From assembly GCA_964446655.1 (NCBI GenBank), contig CAYUPL010000008.1:1-64000 (forward strand): 64,000 nt of DNA, written 5' to 3'. The position numbers were made by a program, and so were the translations under genes. Within the stretch, counting starts at the first letter, position 1. Each line of letters starts with the position of its first letter. The notes under the pieces are model-generated. The model saw only the letters and a list, made by a program, of their open reading frames with translations. It made no database searches and had not been told where the DNA came from. The DNA comes from Desulfopila_A sp964446655 (GTDB taxonomy: Bacteria > Desulfobacterota > Desulfobulbia > Desulfobulbales > Desulfocapsaceae). This document shows, one piece after another, positions 35,789 to 46,164 of the stretch.

Positions 35789-36076
35789 CTACAATTCGTC
35801 GGTAAAATTAATTTCACCTTCGCGCAGGGTTACATAAGCTTTCTTCCAATTTGACGTGTACCCTATGGTTTTTCCGACTCTTTTCTGTTTGCCATGTATG
35901 CTCGCGGTGCGCACATCTTTTACTTTTACCTTGAACATCTTTTCAACCGCATTTTTGATATCTATCTTATTCGCCTTAGGATGGACTTTAAAAACAGCCT
36001 TTCCATCTATTTCCTGAAGCAGGGTTGCCTTTTCGGTGAGACAGGGTCCTTTCAGTACATCATGTTGATTTTTCAT
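35789..36076 (-). CDS. rplW: 50S ribosomal protein L23
   Basis: A 95-residue L23 at the tunnel exit, docking site for trigger factor and SRP. It shows VLKGPCLTEKATLLQEI, VFKVHPKANKIDIKNAVEKM and KKAYVTLREGEINF. ATG 36076 overlaps the rplD stop codon by 4 bp (ATGA) and has GAGG upstream within rplD; the GTG at 36085 is less likely. Confidence 0.96.
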   Translation of the reverse strand: MKNQHDVLKGPCLTEKATLLQEIDGKAVFKVHPKANKIDIKNAVEKMFKVKVKDVRTASIHGKQKRVGKTIGYTSNWKKAYVTLREGEINFTDEL

Positions 36077-36696
36077 GCCAAGCACCTCTTTTCAAGACTT
36101 TCAATGACAGGCTGAACAAGCACCAGCTTTTTATGCAGGAGGATGTCATAGACATTAAGGCCTTCAGCAGGTAATATCTTGAATCCGTTGACATTACGAG
36201 ATGATTTTTCAAGATTGTCATTTTGTCCGGCGACAACGATCAAGCCGTTGTCAACATCTAAGATATTCATTATATTAACAAAGTCTTTAGTTTTGATAGC
36301 ATCCATGGTGATATCATCAAGCACCAGTAGATTTCCTTCCTGTAGCCGTGCACTCATGGCCATGGCCAACGCCTGCTTTCTGACTTTCTTGTTAATTTTA
36401 AAGCTGAAATCACGAGGCTTGGGCCCAAAAGTAACTCCACCACCACGCCAGATTGGTGATCTACGAGAACCGGATCGCGCCCTGCCCGTACCTTTTTGTC
36501 TCCACGGTTTGGCGCCACCACCACGCACCTCGACTCGTGTCTTCGTACAGGCGGTACCGGCACGCCGGGCAGCCCTTTGCATGCGCACAACATCGTGCAG
36601 TACATGCTCCTTGACGTCTAGATCAAACACTTTTTCGTTTAATCCAATCTCGCCAACTTTTTCCTTCTTGGTATTATATATATCTACAGTTGACAT
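36073..36696 (-). CDS. rplD: 50S ribosomal protein L4
   Basis: A 207-residue L4 lining the exit tunnel. It includes the conserved loop KTRVEVRGGGAKPWRQKGTG with RARSGSRRSPIWRGGGVTFG, which reaches the tunnel constriction, then KINKKVRKQALAMAMSARL. In enterics L4 autoregulates the S10 operon; that is not shown here. It overlaps rplW. Confidence 0.97.
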   Translation of the reverse strand: MSTVDIYNTKKEKVGEIGLNEKVFDLDVKEHVLHDVVRMQRAARRAGTACTKTRVEVRGGGAKPWRQKGTGRARSGSRRSPIWRGGGVTFGPKPRDFSFKINKKVRKQALAMAMSARLQEGNLLVLDDITMDAIKTKDFVNIMNILDVDNGLIVVAGQNDNLEKSSRNVNGFKILPAEGLNVYDILLHKKLVLVQPVIESLEKRCLA

Positions 36697-36731
36697 TACA
36701 CTCTCCTTGAACCGGATAATCCTCAGAATTG

Positions 36732-37361
36732 CTACTTGGTAAAGATTTTAACCAGGCCGTTTTTGCCACCTGGGACCGGTCCCTTAACAAGCAAAACGTT
36801 GTCCTCGGTGCGTACATCGATAACAATTATGTTCTTTTTTAAAACGGTATCATTACCCATGCGGCCAGGCATTTTTTTTCCCTTAACTACTCGCCCAGGC
36901 CATGCACTACACCCGATTGAGCCAGGAGCACGATGAAATCCGGAACCATGGCCGGCACCACCGCCACCAAAACCATGACGCTTGATGACACCCTGGAAAC
37001 CACGCCCCTTGCTGACCCCTTGAATGTCGACAATATCTCCAACTTTGATAACATCCTCAAGAGACAGTGCTTGGCCAACCTGGTAATCAGCAGGATTATC
37101 AACCCTGAACTCCCGGATATGGTAAAACCCTACCGTACCAGCTTTCTGACAATGTCCACCAATCGGCTTATTGACCCGAGCAGCTTTCTTTGCCGAGAAG
37201 CCTACCTGAATAGCTTTATAACCGTCGATCTCAATTGATTTGACTTGAAGAACCGTACATGGACCAGCTTCTATAACCGTTACCGGAGTTGCTTCACCGA
37301 TTTCACTGTACACTCTGGTCATTCCAACTTTTTTTCCTAATATACCTGTTGTCTTTGGCAT
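36732..37361 (-). CDS. rplC: 50S ribosomal protein L3
   Basis: A 209-residue L3, an early assembly protein whose loop reaches the peptidyl-transferase centre. It starts with GILGKKVGMTRVYSEIGEAT and has the signature SKGRGFQGVIKRHGFGGGGA, then HGSGFHRAPGSIGCSAWPGR. It lies 40 bp after rpsJ. Confidence 0.97.
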   Translation of the reverse strand: MPKTTGILGKKVGMTRVYSEIGEATPVTVIEAGPCTVLQVKSIEIDGYKAIQVGFSAKKAARVNKPIGGHCQKAGTVGFYHIREFRVDNPADYQVGQALSLEDVIKVGDIVDIQGVSKGRGFQGVIKRHGFGGGGAGHGSGFHRAPGSIGCSAWPGRVVKGKKMPGRMGNDTVLKKNIIVIDVRTEDNVLLVKGPVPGGKNGLVKIFTK

Positions 37362-37401
37362 AACCTTACCTGCTGCTTCAAATTAACTTTGAATATCTGC
37401 T

Positions 37402-37719
37402 CTACGGCAGTTTAATTTCAACATCAACTCCTGCGGAAAGCTCAAGCTTCATCAGCAGGTCTATGGTCTGCTGAGTAGGTTCGAGGATATCCAAGAGACG
37501 ACGATGAGTCCTCATCTCGAACTGCTCTCGAGATTTTTTATCAACGTGAGGAGAACGGAGAACGCAGAATTTATTTATCGAGGTCGGCAATGGTATGGGG
37601 CCTGCGACAGCTGATCCGGTTCTACGAGCGGTTTCGACAATCTCTGAGGTGGATTGATCGAGCAGTTTATGATCGTAGGCTTTTAAACGAATACGAATTT
37701 TCTCTGTAGGTATCATCAT
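37402..37719 (-). CDS. rpsJ: 30S ribosomal protein S10
   Basis: A 104-105-residue S10, also the NusB partner (NusE) in antitermination. It has KIRIRLKAYDHKLLDQSTSE, AGPIPLPTSINKFCVLRSPH and KKSREQFEMRTHRRLLDI. Two consecutive ATGs (37719 and 37716) follow AAAGGTGC; either could be used. It lies 6 bp after tuf, so EF-Tu and the S10 operon are cotranscribed. Confidence 0.97.
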   Translation of the reverse strand: MMIPTEKIRIRLKAYDHKLLDQSTSEIVETARRTGSAVAGPIPLPTSINKFCVLRSPHVDKKSREQFEMRTHRRLLDILEPTQQTIDLLMKLELSAGVDVEIKLP

Positions 37720-37725
37720 GCACCT

Positions 37726-38916
37726 TTAATTTACAATTTCACTGATAACGCCGGCACCTACGGTACGTCCACCCTCACGGATGGCAAATCGCAGCCCCGC
37801 ATCCATCGCGATCGGAGTGATCAGTTCTGCCGTTACGGATACATTATCGCCAGGCATTACCATTTCAACACCATCGGGAAGCGTTACAATACCTGTAACA
37901 TCCGTTGTTCGGAAATAGAACTGCGGCCGATATCCATTAAAAAACGGAGTATGACGACCGCCCTCTTCCTTACCGAGGATATAGCACTCCGCCTTGAACT
38001 GCGTATGCGGCGTAATGGAACCAGGCTTGGCTAGTACCTGGCCACGCTCGATCTCATCACGTTTGACACCACGCAGAAGAGCACCGATATTATCACCGGC
38101 CTGACCTTCGTCTAAAAGCTTGCGAAACATCTCAACACCAGTGCAGGTGGTCTTATGGGTTTTACGAATACCGACTATCTCCACTTCCTCGCCAACCTTG
38201 ATAACACCACGCTCTATTCTACCCGTGGCAACCGTGCCGCGGCCTGATATGGAAAAAACATCTTCCACCGGCATCAAAAACGGTTTCGCTATGTCACGCT
38301 CCGGTTCCGGTATATACGAGTCCACCGCATCCATGAGCTCCCAGATGCATTTGGTCGCCTCTTCATCTTCCGGATTCTCCAAGGCTTTCAAGGCAGATCC
38401 CTGCACTATTGGAATGTCATCTCCTGGAAATTCATAGTTGTCCAGCAACTCACGAAGCTCCATCTCCACTAGCTCTATCAGCTCTTCGTCATCAACCATG
38501 TCACATTTGTTGAGGAAGACAACGATTGCAGGAACACCTACCTGACGGGCAAGCAGAATATGCTCGCGGGTCTGGGGCATGGCGCCGTCTGTTGCCGCAA
38601 CCACCAGAATCGCACCATCCATCTGCGCCGCTCCGGTGATCATGTTTTTGATGTAGTCGGCGTGGCCGGGACAATCGACATGGGCATAATGACGCTTGAC
38701 CGTCTCATACTCAACATGCGCCGTGGCAATGGTGATACCGCGTTCTTTCTCTTCCGGCGCTTTATCAATCTCGCTGAAGTCAGTGAATTTCGCCTGACCT
38801 TTTGTAGACAACACCCGAGTGATCGCTGCTGTCAAAGTGGTTTTACCATGATCGATGTGACCAACAGTTCCTACATTGACATGTGGTTTAGTCCTTTGAA
38901 ATTTTTCCTTTGACAT
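37726..38916 (-). CDS. tuf: Elongation factor Tu, copy 1
   Basis: A 396-residue GTPase delivering aminoacyl-tRNA. G motifs are GHIDHGKTTLT (G1), the switch I region with RGITI, DCPGHADY (G3) and NKCD (G4), followed by beta-barrel domains 2 and 3. It differs from the copy at 54442-55632 only in the last residue (ends EIVN, not EIVQ). It lies between fusA and rpsJ in the str operon position. Confidence 0.98.
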   Translation of the reverse strand: MSKEKFQRTKPHVNVGTVGHIDHGKTTLTAAITRVLSTKGQAKFTDFSEIDKAPEEKERGITIATAHVEYETVKRHYAHVDCPGHADYIKNMITGAAQMDGAILVVAATDGAMPQTREHILLARQVGVPAIVVFLNKCDMVDDEELIELVEMELRELLDNYEFPGDDIPIVQGSALKALENPEDEEATKCIWELMDAVDSYIPEPERDIAKPFLMPVEDVFSISGRGTVATGRIERGVIKVGEEVEIVGIRKTHKTTCTGVEMFRKLLDEGQAGDNIGALLRGVKRDEIERGQVLAKPGSITPHTQFKAECYILGKEEGGRHTPFFNGYRPQFYFRTTDVTGIVTLPDGVEMVMPGDNVSVTAELITPIAMDAGLRFAIREGGRTVGAGVISEIVN

Positions 38917-38940
38917 TGTCGTTCCTCATTATGAATTGAA

Positions 38941-41019
38941 TCATATTCCTCGAATTTTTTTAATAATACCCTCAGCCTTGGCGGCAGGAACTACATCATA
39001 CTCTAAAAACTGCATTGTAAAATTGGCCCGTCCCTGGGTAGCTGATCTCAACGAAGTCGAGTAACCAAACATTTCAGCCAGAGGAACATGGGCATGAATG
39101 GTCTGCAGATCTCCTGCAGGTTCTACGCCCGTTATTTTTGCTCTTTTGGCGTGCAGGTCCGACATTACTTCACCGAGGTAATCTTCCGGTGATACCACTT
39201 CAAGATTCATCAGCGGTTCGAGCAGCACAGGTTTCGCCTCCGCCGCTGTTCTTCTGATAGCCATGGCCGCAGATACCCCGAATGCCATTTCCGTCGATTC
39301 ATCATCATGGTAAGATCCACCTACCAGACTCACTCTCAGGTCAGTCAGGGGATATCCGATAAGCGGGCCTGAATCCAGTGTGTCTTTGATACCTCGTTCT
39401 ATCGCGCCAAGAAATTCATGTGGTATAGTTTCCTGGTCAACTTTACTGACGAACTCTATACCGGCACCCCTCGGAAGCGGCTCAACCTCCAGGATCACGT
39501 GACCGTACTGCCCTTTTGCTCCGGTCTGCTGATCAAATTTTCCTTCACCACCGGCAGCGGCGCTGATCGTTTCCTTAAAAGCGACCTGAGGAGTACCCAC
39601 ATTAGCTGACACCTTGAAATCGCTTAACAAGCGATCAACTATAATTTCGAGATGCAGTTCTCCCATTCCTGAAATTATAGTCTGACCGGTGTCTTCATCC
39701 ACGTTTATGGTAAAGGATGGATCTTCAAGAGCAATTTTGGCCAGGGATTCAGAAAGTTTTTTCTCCTCGGCTTTACTCTTAGGCTCTATCGCTATACCAA
39801 TAACAGGTTCTGGAAACTCCATACTTTCCAGTATGATAAAATCACCACTTTGACAAAGTGTATCCCCGGTGGTGGTGAATTTGAGCCCTACAATTGCTCC
39901 AATGTCTCCAGTGCTTATTTCATTCACCTCTTCACGCTTGTTGGCATGAAGCTTAAGCAATTTACTGATCTTCTCTTTTTTCTTCTTAACCGGATTGTAG
40001 ACTTTATCTCCAATCTTTAATGATCCGGAGTAGATCCTTATAAATGCAAGACTCTCGACAAAGGAGTCGCTCATCAGCTTAAAAACAAGGCCACAGAAAG
40101 GCTGCTCCGGCGTCGTCTCGCGAGCAACCGGCTCACCAGCCTGATCAAGGCCGTCCACCCTACTGATATCTAGCGGGGATGGAAGATAACGCACTACCCC
40201 ATCAAGAAGTGGTTGAATTCCTTTGTTTTTAAATGCACTGCCGCAGAACACCGGGACCAGTTCGAGGGCCAAAGTCGCTTTACGTAATGCAGTATATATC
40301 TCAGTCGCAGATACCTTGGTATCTTCTAAATATTTTTCCATGACCCCCTCATCGAAGTCGGCCAACTTCTCGAGGAGTGACATACGTGCGGCCGAGAACA
40401 TTTCTCTGTGTTCGGCAGGAATATCTCTAACGACGATTTCCTGTCCAAGAGACTGCTCATTGAATTCGAGCATAGTCTCTTCTATCAGATCGATAACTCC
40501 GGTGAAACCCGACTCTTTACCTACAGGAATCTGGATTGCTACCGGATTTGCACCAAGTTTCTTCGACATCATTTGCAGACATCGACCAAAATCGGCTCCA
40601 ATCCGATCCATTTTGTTAACGAAGGCTATTCGCGGAATATGATATTTATCCGCCTGCCTCCATACCGTTTCCGACTGGGGCTCAACACCTCCCACAGCAC
40701 AGAAGACGGCGACCACACCATCAAGAACCCTTAGACACCTTTCTACTTCTACGGTAAAATCAACGTGTCCCGGAGTATCTATTATGTTGATCTTATGGTC
40801 GTTCCAGAAGCACGTTGTGGCAGCAGAAGTGATGGTGATCCCTCTCTCCTGCTCCTGCTCCATCCAGTCCATAACTGCATTGCCGTCATGAACCTCGCCG
40901 ATCTTATAGGATCGACCTGTGTAATACAAAACTCTTTCAGTCGTAGTCGTTTTTCCTGCATCAATATGGGCCATTATGCCGATATTGCGCACAACCGATA
41001 AATCTTTTCGGGCAGCCAT
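38941..41019 (-). CDS. fusA: Elongation factor G
   Basis: A 692-residue translocation GTPase that also acts in recycling with RRF. G motifs are MAHIDAGKTTTTERVLY, DTPGHVDFT and NKMD; domains II-V follow, with GMGELHLEIIVDRL in domain III and HDDESTEMAF in domain IV near the tip. Length and motif content fit canonical EF-G rather than the FusA2 type. It follows rpsG by 64 bp. Confidence 0.97.
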   Translation of the reverse strand: MAARKDLSVVRNIGIMAHIDAGKTTTTERVLYYTGRSYKIGEVHDGNAVMDWMEQEQERGITITSAATTCFWNDHKINIIDTPGHVDFTVEVERCLRVLDGVVAVFCAVGGVEPQSETVWRQADKYHIPRIAFVNKMDRIGADFGRCLQMMSKKLGANPVAIQIPVGKESGFTGVIDLIEETMLEFNEQSLGQEIVVRDIPAEHREMFSAARMSLLEKLADFDEGVMEKYLEDTKVSATEIYTALRKATLALELVPVFCGSAFKNKGIQPLLDGVVRYLPSPLDISRVDGLDQAGEPVARETTPEQPFCGLVFKLMSDSFVESLAFIRIYSGSLKIGDKVYNPVKKKKEKISKLLKLHANKREEVNEISTGDIGAIVGLKFTTTGDTLCQSGDFIILESMEFPEPVIGIAIEPKSKAEEKKLSESLAKIALEDPSFTINVDEDTGQTIISGMGELHLEIIVDRLLSDFKVSANVGTPQVAFKETISAAAGGEGKFDQQTGAKGQYGHVILEVEPLPRGAGIEFVSKVDQETIPHEFLGAIERGIKDTLDSGPLIGYPLTDLRVSLVGGSYHDDESTEMAFGVSAAMAIRRTAAEAKPVLLEPLMNLEVVSPEDYLGEVMSDLHAKRAKITGVEPAGDLQTIHAHVPLAEMFGYSTSLRSATQGRANFTMQFLEYDVVPAAKAEGIIKKIRGI

Positions 41020-41083
41020 CAGTCCAATCCTTAAAAGTTTACTTTTAGTGACGTCTGCCCTGAGGGCAATTTGCCCTCAGCTG

Positions 41084-41557
41084 TTACCAGCGATAATGTG
41101 CAAACGCCTTGTTGGCCTCTGCCATTCTATGCGTATCATCACGTTTTTTCACGGAACCGCCTCTGTTGTTATAGGCGTCGAGCAACTCAGCTGCCAGTTT
41201 ATCCGACATTGATTTGCCGGATCTGGATTTAGCAAAAGAGATGATCCAGCGAATAGCCAGAGCATTTCGTCTTGCCTGTCGAACTTCCATGGGCACCTGA
41301 TAGGTTGCACCACCGACTCTTCGTGACTTTACCTCAACCTTGGGTCGCACTTTTTCCATTGCTTCCTCAAATACGGTCAGGGCATCCTCTTCTTGAATCT
41401 TGGTGGAAACAATATCCATTGCATCATAAAAAATACGCTGTGCAAGGCTTTTTTTACCCCTCTCCATTAATCCGTTGGTAAACTTACTTACCAGAACGCT
41501 GTTAAAGCGTGGATCAGGGTCAATCGGTCGTTTTTCTATTAATCTTCTACGCGACAT
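41084..41557 (-). CDS. rpsG: 30S ribosomal protein S7
   Basis: A 157-residue S7 that nucleates the 30S head. It starts MSRRRLIEKRPIDPDPRFNS and has NGLMERGKKSLAQRIFYDAM, RRVGGATYQVPMEV and the C-terminal HRMAEANKAFAHYRW. It lies 29 bp after rpsL. Confidence 0.97.
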   Translation of the reverse strand: MSRRRLIEKRPIDPDPRFNSVLVSKFTNGLMERGKKSLAQRIFYDAMDIVSTKIQEEDALTVFEEAMEKVRPKVEVKSRRVGGATYQVPMEVRQARRNALAIRWIISFAKSRSGKSMSDKLAAELLDAYNNRGGSVKKRDDTHRMAEANKAFAHYRW

Positions 41558-41586
41558 TTCTATCCTCTCTTACCACGGCAACTCTT

Positions 41587-41958
41587 TTAAGAAGGTCGCT
41601 TGGCACCATATTTTGATCGACCCTGACGTCTATCAGAAACTCCCAGCGTATCGAGAGTACCACGTACAATATGGTAACGGACACCCGGAAGGTCTTTCAC
41701 CCTGCCACCCCGTATCAAAACAACTGAGTGCTCCTGGAGATTATGTCCTATTCCAGGGATATACGACGTTACCTCAATACCATTGGTCAGCCTTACTCTG
41801 GCCACTTTTCTCAAGGCGGAGTTCGGCTTTTTCGGGGTGGTTGTGTACACTCTTACGCAAACCCCTCTTTTCTGAGGTGATCCTTTCAAGGCCGGAGTAT
41901 TCGTCTTTTTGACGATTTTCTTTCTGCCGTGCCTTACTAGCTGGTTAATTGTTGGCAT
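41587..41958 (-). CDS. rpsL: 30S ribosomal protein S12
   Basis: A 123-residue S12 of the decoding centre. It shows MPTINQLVRHGRKKIVKKTN, then TTTPKKPNSALRKVARVRLT and HNLQEHSVVLIRGGRVKDLP. The lysines tied to streptomycin sensitivity (in TPKKPNS and GRVKDLPG) are present in wild-type form. It begins the str group after rpoC. Confidence 0.97.
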   Translation of the reverse strand: MPTINQLVRHGRKKIVKKTNTPALKGSPQKRGVCVRVYTTTPKKPNSALRKVARVRLTNGIEVTSYIPGIGHNLQEHSVVLIRGGRVKDLPGVRYHIVRGTLDTLGVSDRRQGRSKYGAKRPS

Positions 41959-42015
41959 CGTTTTTTACTGCTCCTGTTCGATTAACCTTAGAATAAAATA
42001 TCCGATTAACAGTGT

Positions 42016-42050
42016 ATCTCAAACCGTGCTGATCGCAGCACGAAAGAGAT
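42016..42050 (-). promoter_or_regulatory. Hairpin between rpoC and rpsL
   Basis: CGTGCTG-ATCG-CAGCACG (42025-42042) is a perfect 7-bp stem with a 4-base loop, extended across internal loops by ATCTC / GAGAT (42016-42020 and 42046-42050). It lies in the 153-bp rpoC-rpsL spacer. No T-run follows on the minus strand, so processing or mRNA stabilisation is more likely than termination. Confidence 0.45.
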
Positions 42051-42111
42051 TATAAATACAACATCGTAAGAACACTGTCAAGGACAAAAAGATCTCAAAA
42101 AATCATTAAAA

Positions 42112-45100
42112 CTATACTACATGACCATCAAGTCCCGTACCTGCGGAAATGAGTCGGCCCATAATAACATTCTCCTTTAGGCCGGCGAGTTCATCAACTC
42201 TGCCCGCCATGGCGGCATTGGTAAGTACCTTTGTTGTCTCCTGAAAGGATGCAGCTGATATAAAGCTCTCGGTTGACAGAGAAGCTTTTGTCACACCAAG
42301 CAGCAAAGGTTCAGCAACAGGTGGCGTCAAACCTTTGTCAAAGAGCTCATCACGCTCTTCTTCAAATTTCCACCACTCTACCTGCTCTCCGATCATGAAT
42401 TTTGAATCACCGGAAGCGGTAATCAATACTCGCCGCATCATCTGACGCACAATGACCTCTATGTGCTTGTCGTTAATTCGAACACCCTGAAGCCGGTAGA
42501 CCTCCTGAATCTCATTTACCAGAAATTTGGCCAGCTCTTTAACTCCAAGAACTCTGAGAATATCATTGGGGACAACGGTGCCTTCCATAAGTGGTTCACC
42601 AGCTTGCACATAATCACCTTCATGAACAATCAGATGTTTTGATTTGGGAACGAGATACTCTTGCGGCTCACCATGCTCCGGCGTTACAACTACTCGTCGC
42701 TTCCCTTTGAGCTCCTTGCCGAAGCTGACTCGTCCGTCAATTTCAGTAATAATTGCAGGTTCTTTTGGCTTACGAACCTCGAAAAGTTCGGCTACTCGCG
42801 GCAGACCACCGGTAATGTCCTTTGTCTTCGACGATTCTCGCGGAATTTTTCCGACGATCGTACCTGGTTTAATATGATCACCCTCATTCACCGCAATAAT
42901 AGAGCCCACCGGCATGCTGTATCGCGCATGGACCTCGGAGTTAGGCAATTTTAAGGTTTTACCGCGCTCGCTCTTGATGGTAACTCGAGGATTCAGCTGT
43001 GCCGCGCTACTGGAATGGGTAATTACTTTGGAGGATTTACCGGTTACAATATCCACTTTTTCCTGCATGGTAATACCTTCCAGAACATCACCATACTTAA
43101 CAACGCCTCCCACTTCAGCCACAATTGGAATGGTATAGGCATCCCAGTCGGCCAGGACGGTATCAGGTGCTACTTCCGACTTTTCCTCCACCAGAATCTG
43201 TGCACCGTAGTTTACCTTAAACTTTTCCCGATCACGACCAAGATCATCCATGATGACAATTTCCGCGTTCCGGTTCATGACGATTTTGATGCCTTCGGCG
43301 TTAACAACGGAATGGAGATTTCTAAAGGAAACAGTACCACCACGCTGGGTCCGCAGTTCGGCCTGTTCAACTGATCGACTGGCGGTACCACCTATGTGAA
43401 AGGTACGCATGGTCAGCTGTGTTCCAGGCTCACCGATAGACTGAGCTGCTATTACACCGACGGCTTCACCGCGGTTGACCATGTGTCCTCGTCCAAGATC
43501 ACGTCCATAACAGAGAGCGCAGACCCCCCGGCGTGACCGGCAGGTCAAAACAGAGCGTATCAGAACCCGGTCAATTCCGGCATTGTCGATTTTACCTACT
43601 ATGTCTTCGGTAATCTCCTGGCCTTCATAAACAATTACTTCATCTGAATAGGGGTCGATAATATCATCCAAGGCTACCCTGCCGAGTATACGATCCCCAA
43701 GAGGAACAATAATCTCACCGCCATCAAGCAGAGGCTCGGCAACTATACCGTCAAGAGTCTGACAGTCTTTCTCGACAATGGTTGATTCCTGCGCCACATC
43801 AACCAGTCGCCTGGTAAGATAACCGGAGTTCGCAGTTTTGAGGGCGGTATCGGCAAGACCTTTACGCGCGCCATGCGTTGAAATAAAATACTCAAGAACA
43901 TCAAGACCTTCACGAAAATTAGCTTTGATAGGTGTTTCAATAATAGCTCCGGAAGGTTTCGCCATAAGACCACGCATACCAGCGAGCTGACGAATCTGAT
44001 CTCTGGAACCTCTTGCACCGGAATCAGCCATGATAAAAATCGAATTGAAGCTTGGAGATTCGACTATCTTATTATTTTTGTCCCTGAAATAATCAACTTT
44101 GATTTCGTCCATCATTTCATTGGCCACTTCCTCTGTTACCTTGGACCAGATATCGACAACCTTATTATACTTTTCGCCTGAGGTGATCAAACCGTCATTA
44201 TATTGCTGTTCCACTTCCATGACATCTTTTTCCGCCTGTTCAACCAGCTCTTCCTTATTCAAAGGAATCTTCATGTCATTGATGCATATAGAGATACCCG
44301 CCCGGGTGGCATATTCATAGCCGGTATCCTTGAGACGATCTGCCAGGATAACCGTATCCTTAGTGCCGGCATGCCGATAGGTGAAGTCAATGAGCTGCGC
44401 CAGCGCTTTTTTACTCATTACTTTATTGATTTCGGCAAAAGGAATGGAACTGGGTAACAGCTCCCCTAAAATGATTCTGCCGATGGTTGTATCAACTATC
44501 TCACCATTGATCCTTACCTTGACCATAGCCTGAAGATCGGCGACACCCTGGTCATATGCAATTCTGGCCTCATTGGAATCGGCAAAAACCTTTCCCTCAC
44601 CCTTGACGTTGATGCGCTCCCTGGTCATGTAATACAGACCTAAGACAATATCTTGCGATGGGATAATGACCGGTTCTCCGTTGGCGGGTGACAAGATGTT
44701 ATTGGTAGACATCATCAGCACACGCGCCTCTACCTGTGCCTCGACAGAGAGAGGCACATGCACCGCCATCTGGTCGCCATCGAAGTCGGCATTGAATGCC
44801 ATACAGACCAGAGGGTGAAGCTGAATCGCCTTGCCCTCTATCAACACCGCTTCAAAGGCCTGCATACCGAGCCTATGCAGAGTAGGGGCTCGGTTAAGGA
44901 TAACCGGATATTCAGTTACCACCTCATCAAGTACATCCCATACTTCTTTCGTTCCTTTTTCCACCATCTTTCTGGCACTTTTGATAGTGGTAACATACCC
45001 GCGGCTCTCCAGCTTGTTGTAGATGAAGGGTTTGAAAAGCTCAAGGGCCATTTTTTTCGGTATGCCGCACTGATGCAGACGAAGGTGCGGACCGACAACG

Positions 45101-46164
45101 ATGACGGAACGACCGGAATAATCAACCCGTTTTCCGAGAAGATTCTGCCGGAAACGTCCCTGTTTCCCCTTGAGCATATCAGAAAGAGATTTCAATGGTC
45201 TTTTATTGGCGCCGGTAATAACCCGTCCACGTCGGCCATTATCAAAGAGAACATCAACGGCTTCCTGCAACATCCGTTTCTCGTTGCGAATAATGATATC
45301 AGGCGCATCAAGCTCAAGAAGTCGTTTTAACCGATTGTTCCGGTTAATGACCCTCCTGTAGAGGTCATTGAGATCAGAGGTGGCAAAACGTCCTCCTTCA
45401 AGAGGCACCAGAGGTCGCAGGTCAGGTGGCAAAACGGGTATAACCTCAAGAACCATCCATTCCGGTTTGTTGCCTGAGTCGCGAAAAGCCTCTATGACAA
45501 AGAGTCTCTTGCCCAATTTCTGTCTTTTGGTCTGTGAATTTGTGGTCGCCATCTCTGCTCGAAGGGTCTGCGACAAAGCAACCAGATCCTGTGATGCCAA
45601 AAGATCTCGGATAGCTTCAGCCCCTATGCCGACACGAAAACGACCGGCGTATTCATCCCGAGCCTTACGATATTTCTCCTCGTTTAACAGCGTTCCGACG
45701 GGTATCTCTTCCACATCGGACTCAACCACGGCATACTGCTCAAAATAGAGGATCTTTTCCAGTTGTTTCAAGGTCATGTCAAGCACAGCCCCTATTTTAC
45801 TGGGCAGGCTTTTAAGAAACCAGATATGGGCCACGGGAGCAGCAAGCTTAATGTGACCAAGACGCTCCCGTCTCACTTTAGACTGAATGACTTCTACACC
45901 GCATTTTTCGCAGACTACACCGCGATGTTTCATTCGTTTATATTTGCCGCAATTACACTCAAAATCTTTTACAGGGCCGAATATTTTGGCGCAGAAGAGA
46001 CCATCTCGCTCGGGTTTGAACGTTCTATAATTAATGGTTTCCGGTTTTTTGACCTCACCGTGAGACCAATCCATTATCTTCTCTGGAGAAGCAAGAGTTA
46101 TTTTGACATTCTTGAACTTGACCGGAGACTTCGGTTTTTGAAAAAAATTAAAAAGCTCTTCCAC
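42112..46164 (-). CDS. rpoC: RNA polymerase beta-prime subunit
   Basis: A catalytic subunit of about 1350 residues. The N-terminal zinc site is in CNCGKYKRMKHRGVVCEKCG; the active-site magnesium loop is NADFDGDQMAVH; a second zinc site is in CRSRRGVCALC. GTG 46164 is chosen because AGAGGTG lies 7 bases upstream and the family-conserved sequence begins VEELFNFFQKPKSP. The frame stays open to ATG 46218 and GTG 46266, which would add a basic, poorly conserved extension. It follows rpoB. Confidence 0.95.
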   Translation of the reverse strand: MEELFNFFQKPKSPVKFKNVKITLASPEKIMDWSHGEVKKPETINYRTFKPERDGLFCAKIFGPVKDFECNCGKYKRMKHRGVVCEKCGVEVIQSKVRRERLGHIKLAAPVAHIWFLKSLPSKIGAVLDMTLKQLEKILYFEQYAVVESDVEEIPVGTLLNEEKYRKARDEYAGRFRVGIGAEAIRDLLASQDLVALSQTLRAEMATTNSQTKRQKLGKRLFVIEAFRDSGNKPEWMVLEVIPVLPPDLRPLVPLEGGRFATSDLNDLYRRVINRNNRLKRLLELDAPDIIIRNEKRMLQEAVDVLFDNGRRGRVITGANKRPLKSLSDMLKGKQGRFRQNLLGKRVDYSGRSVIVVGPHLRLHQCGIPKKMALELFKPFIYNKLESRGYVTTIKSARKMVEKGTKEVWDVLDEVVTEYPVILNRAPTLHRLGMQAFEAVLIEGKAIQLHPLVCMAFNADFDGDQMAVHVPLSVEAQVEARVLMMSTNNILSPANGEPVIIPSQDIVLGLYYMTRERINVKGEGKVFADSNEARIAYDQGVADLQAMVKVRINGEIVDTTIGRIILGELLPSSIPFAEINKVMSKKALAQLIDFTYRHAGTKDTVILADRLKDTGYEYATRAGISICINDMKIPLNKEELVEQAEKDVMEVEQQYNDGLITSGEKYNKVVDIWSKVTEEVANEMMDEIKVDYFRDKNNKIVESPSFNSIFIMADSGARGSRDQIRQLAGMRGLMAKPSGAIIETPIKANFREGLDVLEYFISTHGARKGLADTALKTANSGYLTRRLVDVAQESTIVEKDCQTLDGIVAEPLLDGGEIIVPLGDRILGRVALDDIIDPYSDEVIVYEGQEITEDIVGKIDNAGIDRVLIRSVLTCRSRRGVCALCYGRDLGRGHMVNRGEAVGVIAAQSIGEPGTQLTMRTFHIGGTASRSVEQAELRTQRGGTVSFRNLHSVVNAEGIKIVMNRNAEIVIMDDLGRDREKFKVNYGAQILVEEKSEVAPDTVLADWDAYTIPIVAEVGGVVKYGDVLEGITMQEKVDIVTGKSSKVITHSSSAAQLNPRVTIKSERGKTLKLPNSEVHARYSMPVGSIIAVNEGDHIKPGTIVGKIPRESSKTKDITGGLPRVAELFEVRKPKEPAIITEIDGRVSFGKELKGKRRVVVTPEHGEPQEYLVPKSKHLIVHEGDYVQAGEPLMEGTVVPNDILRVLGVKELAKFLVNEIQEVYRLQGVRINDKHIEVIVRQMMRRVLITASGDSKFMIGEQVEWWKFEEERDELFDKGLTPPVAEPLLLGVTKASLSTESFISAASFQETTKVLTNAAMAGRVDELAGLKENVIMGRLISAGTGLDGHVV

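Noticed and set aside
38120..38437. Plus-strand frames inside tuf repeated at 54836-55153
   Set aside because: They are shadow frames, identical in both places only because the tuf genes are identical.
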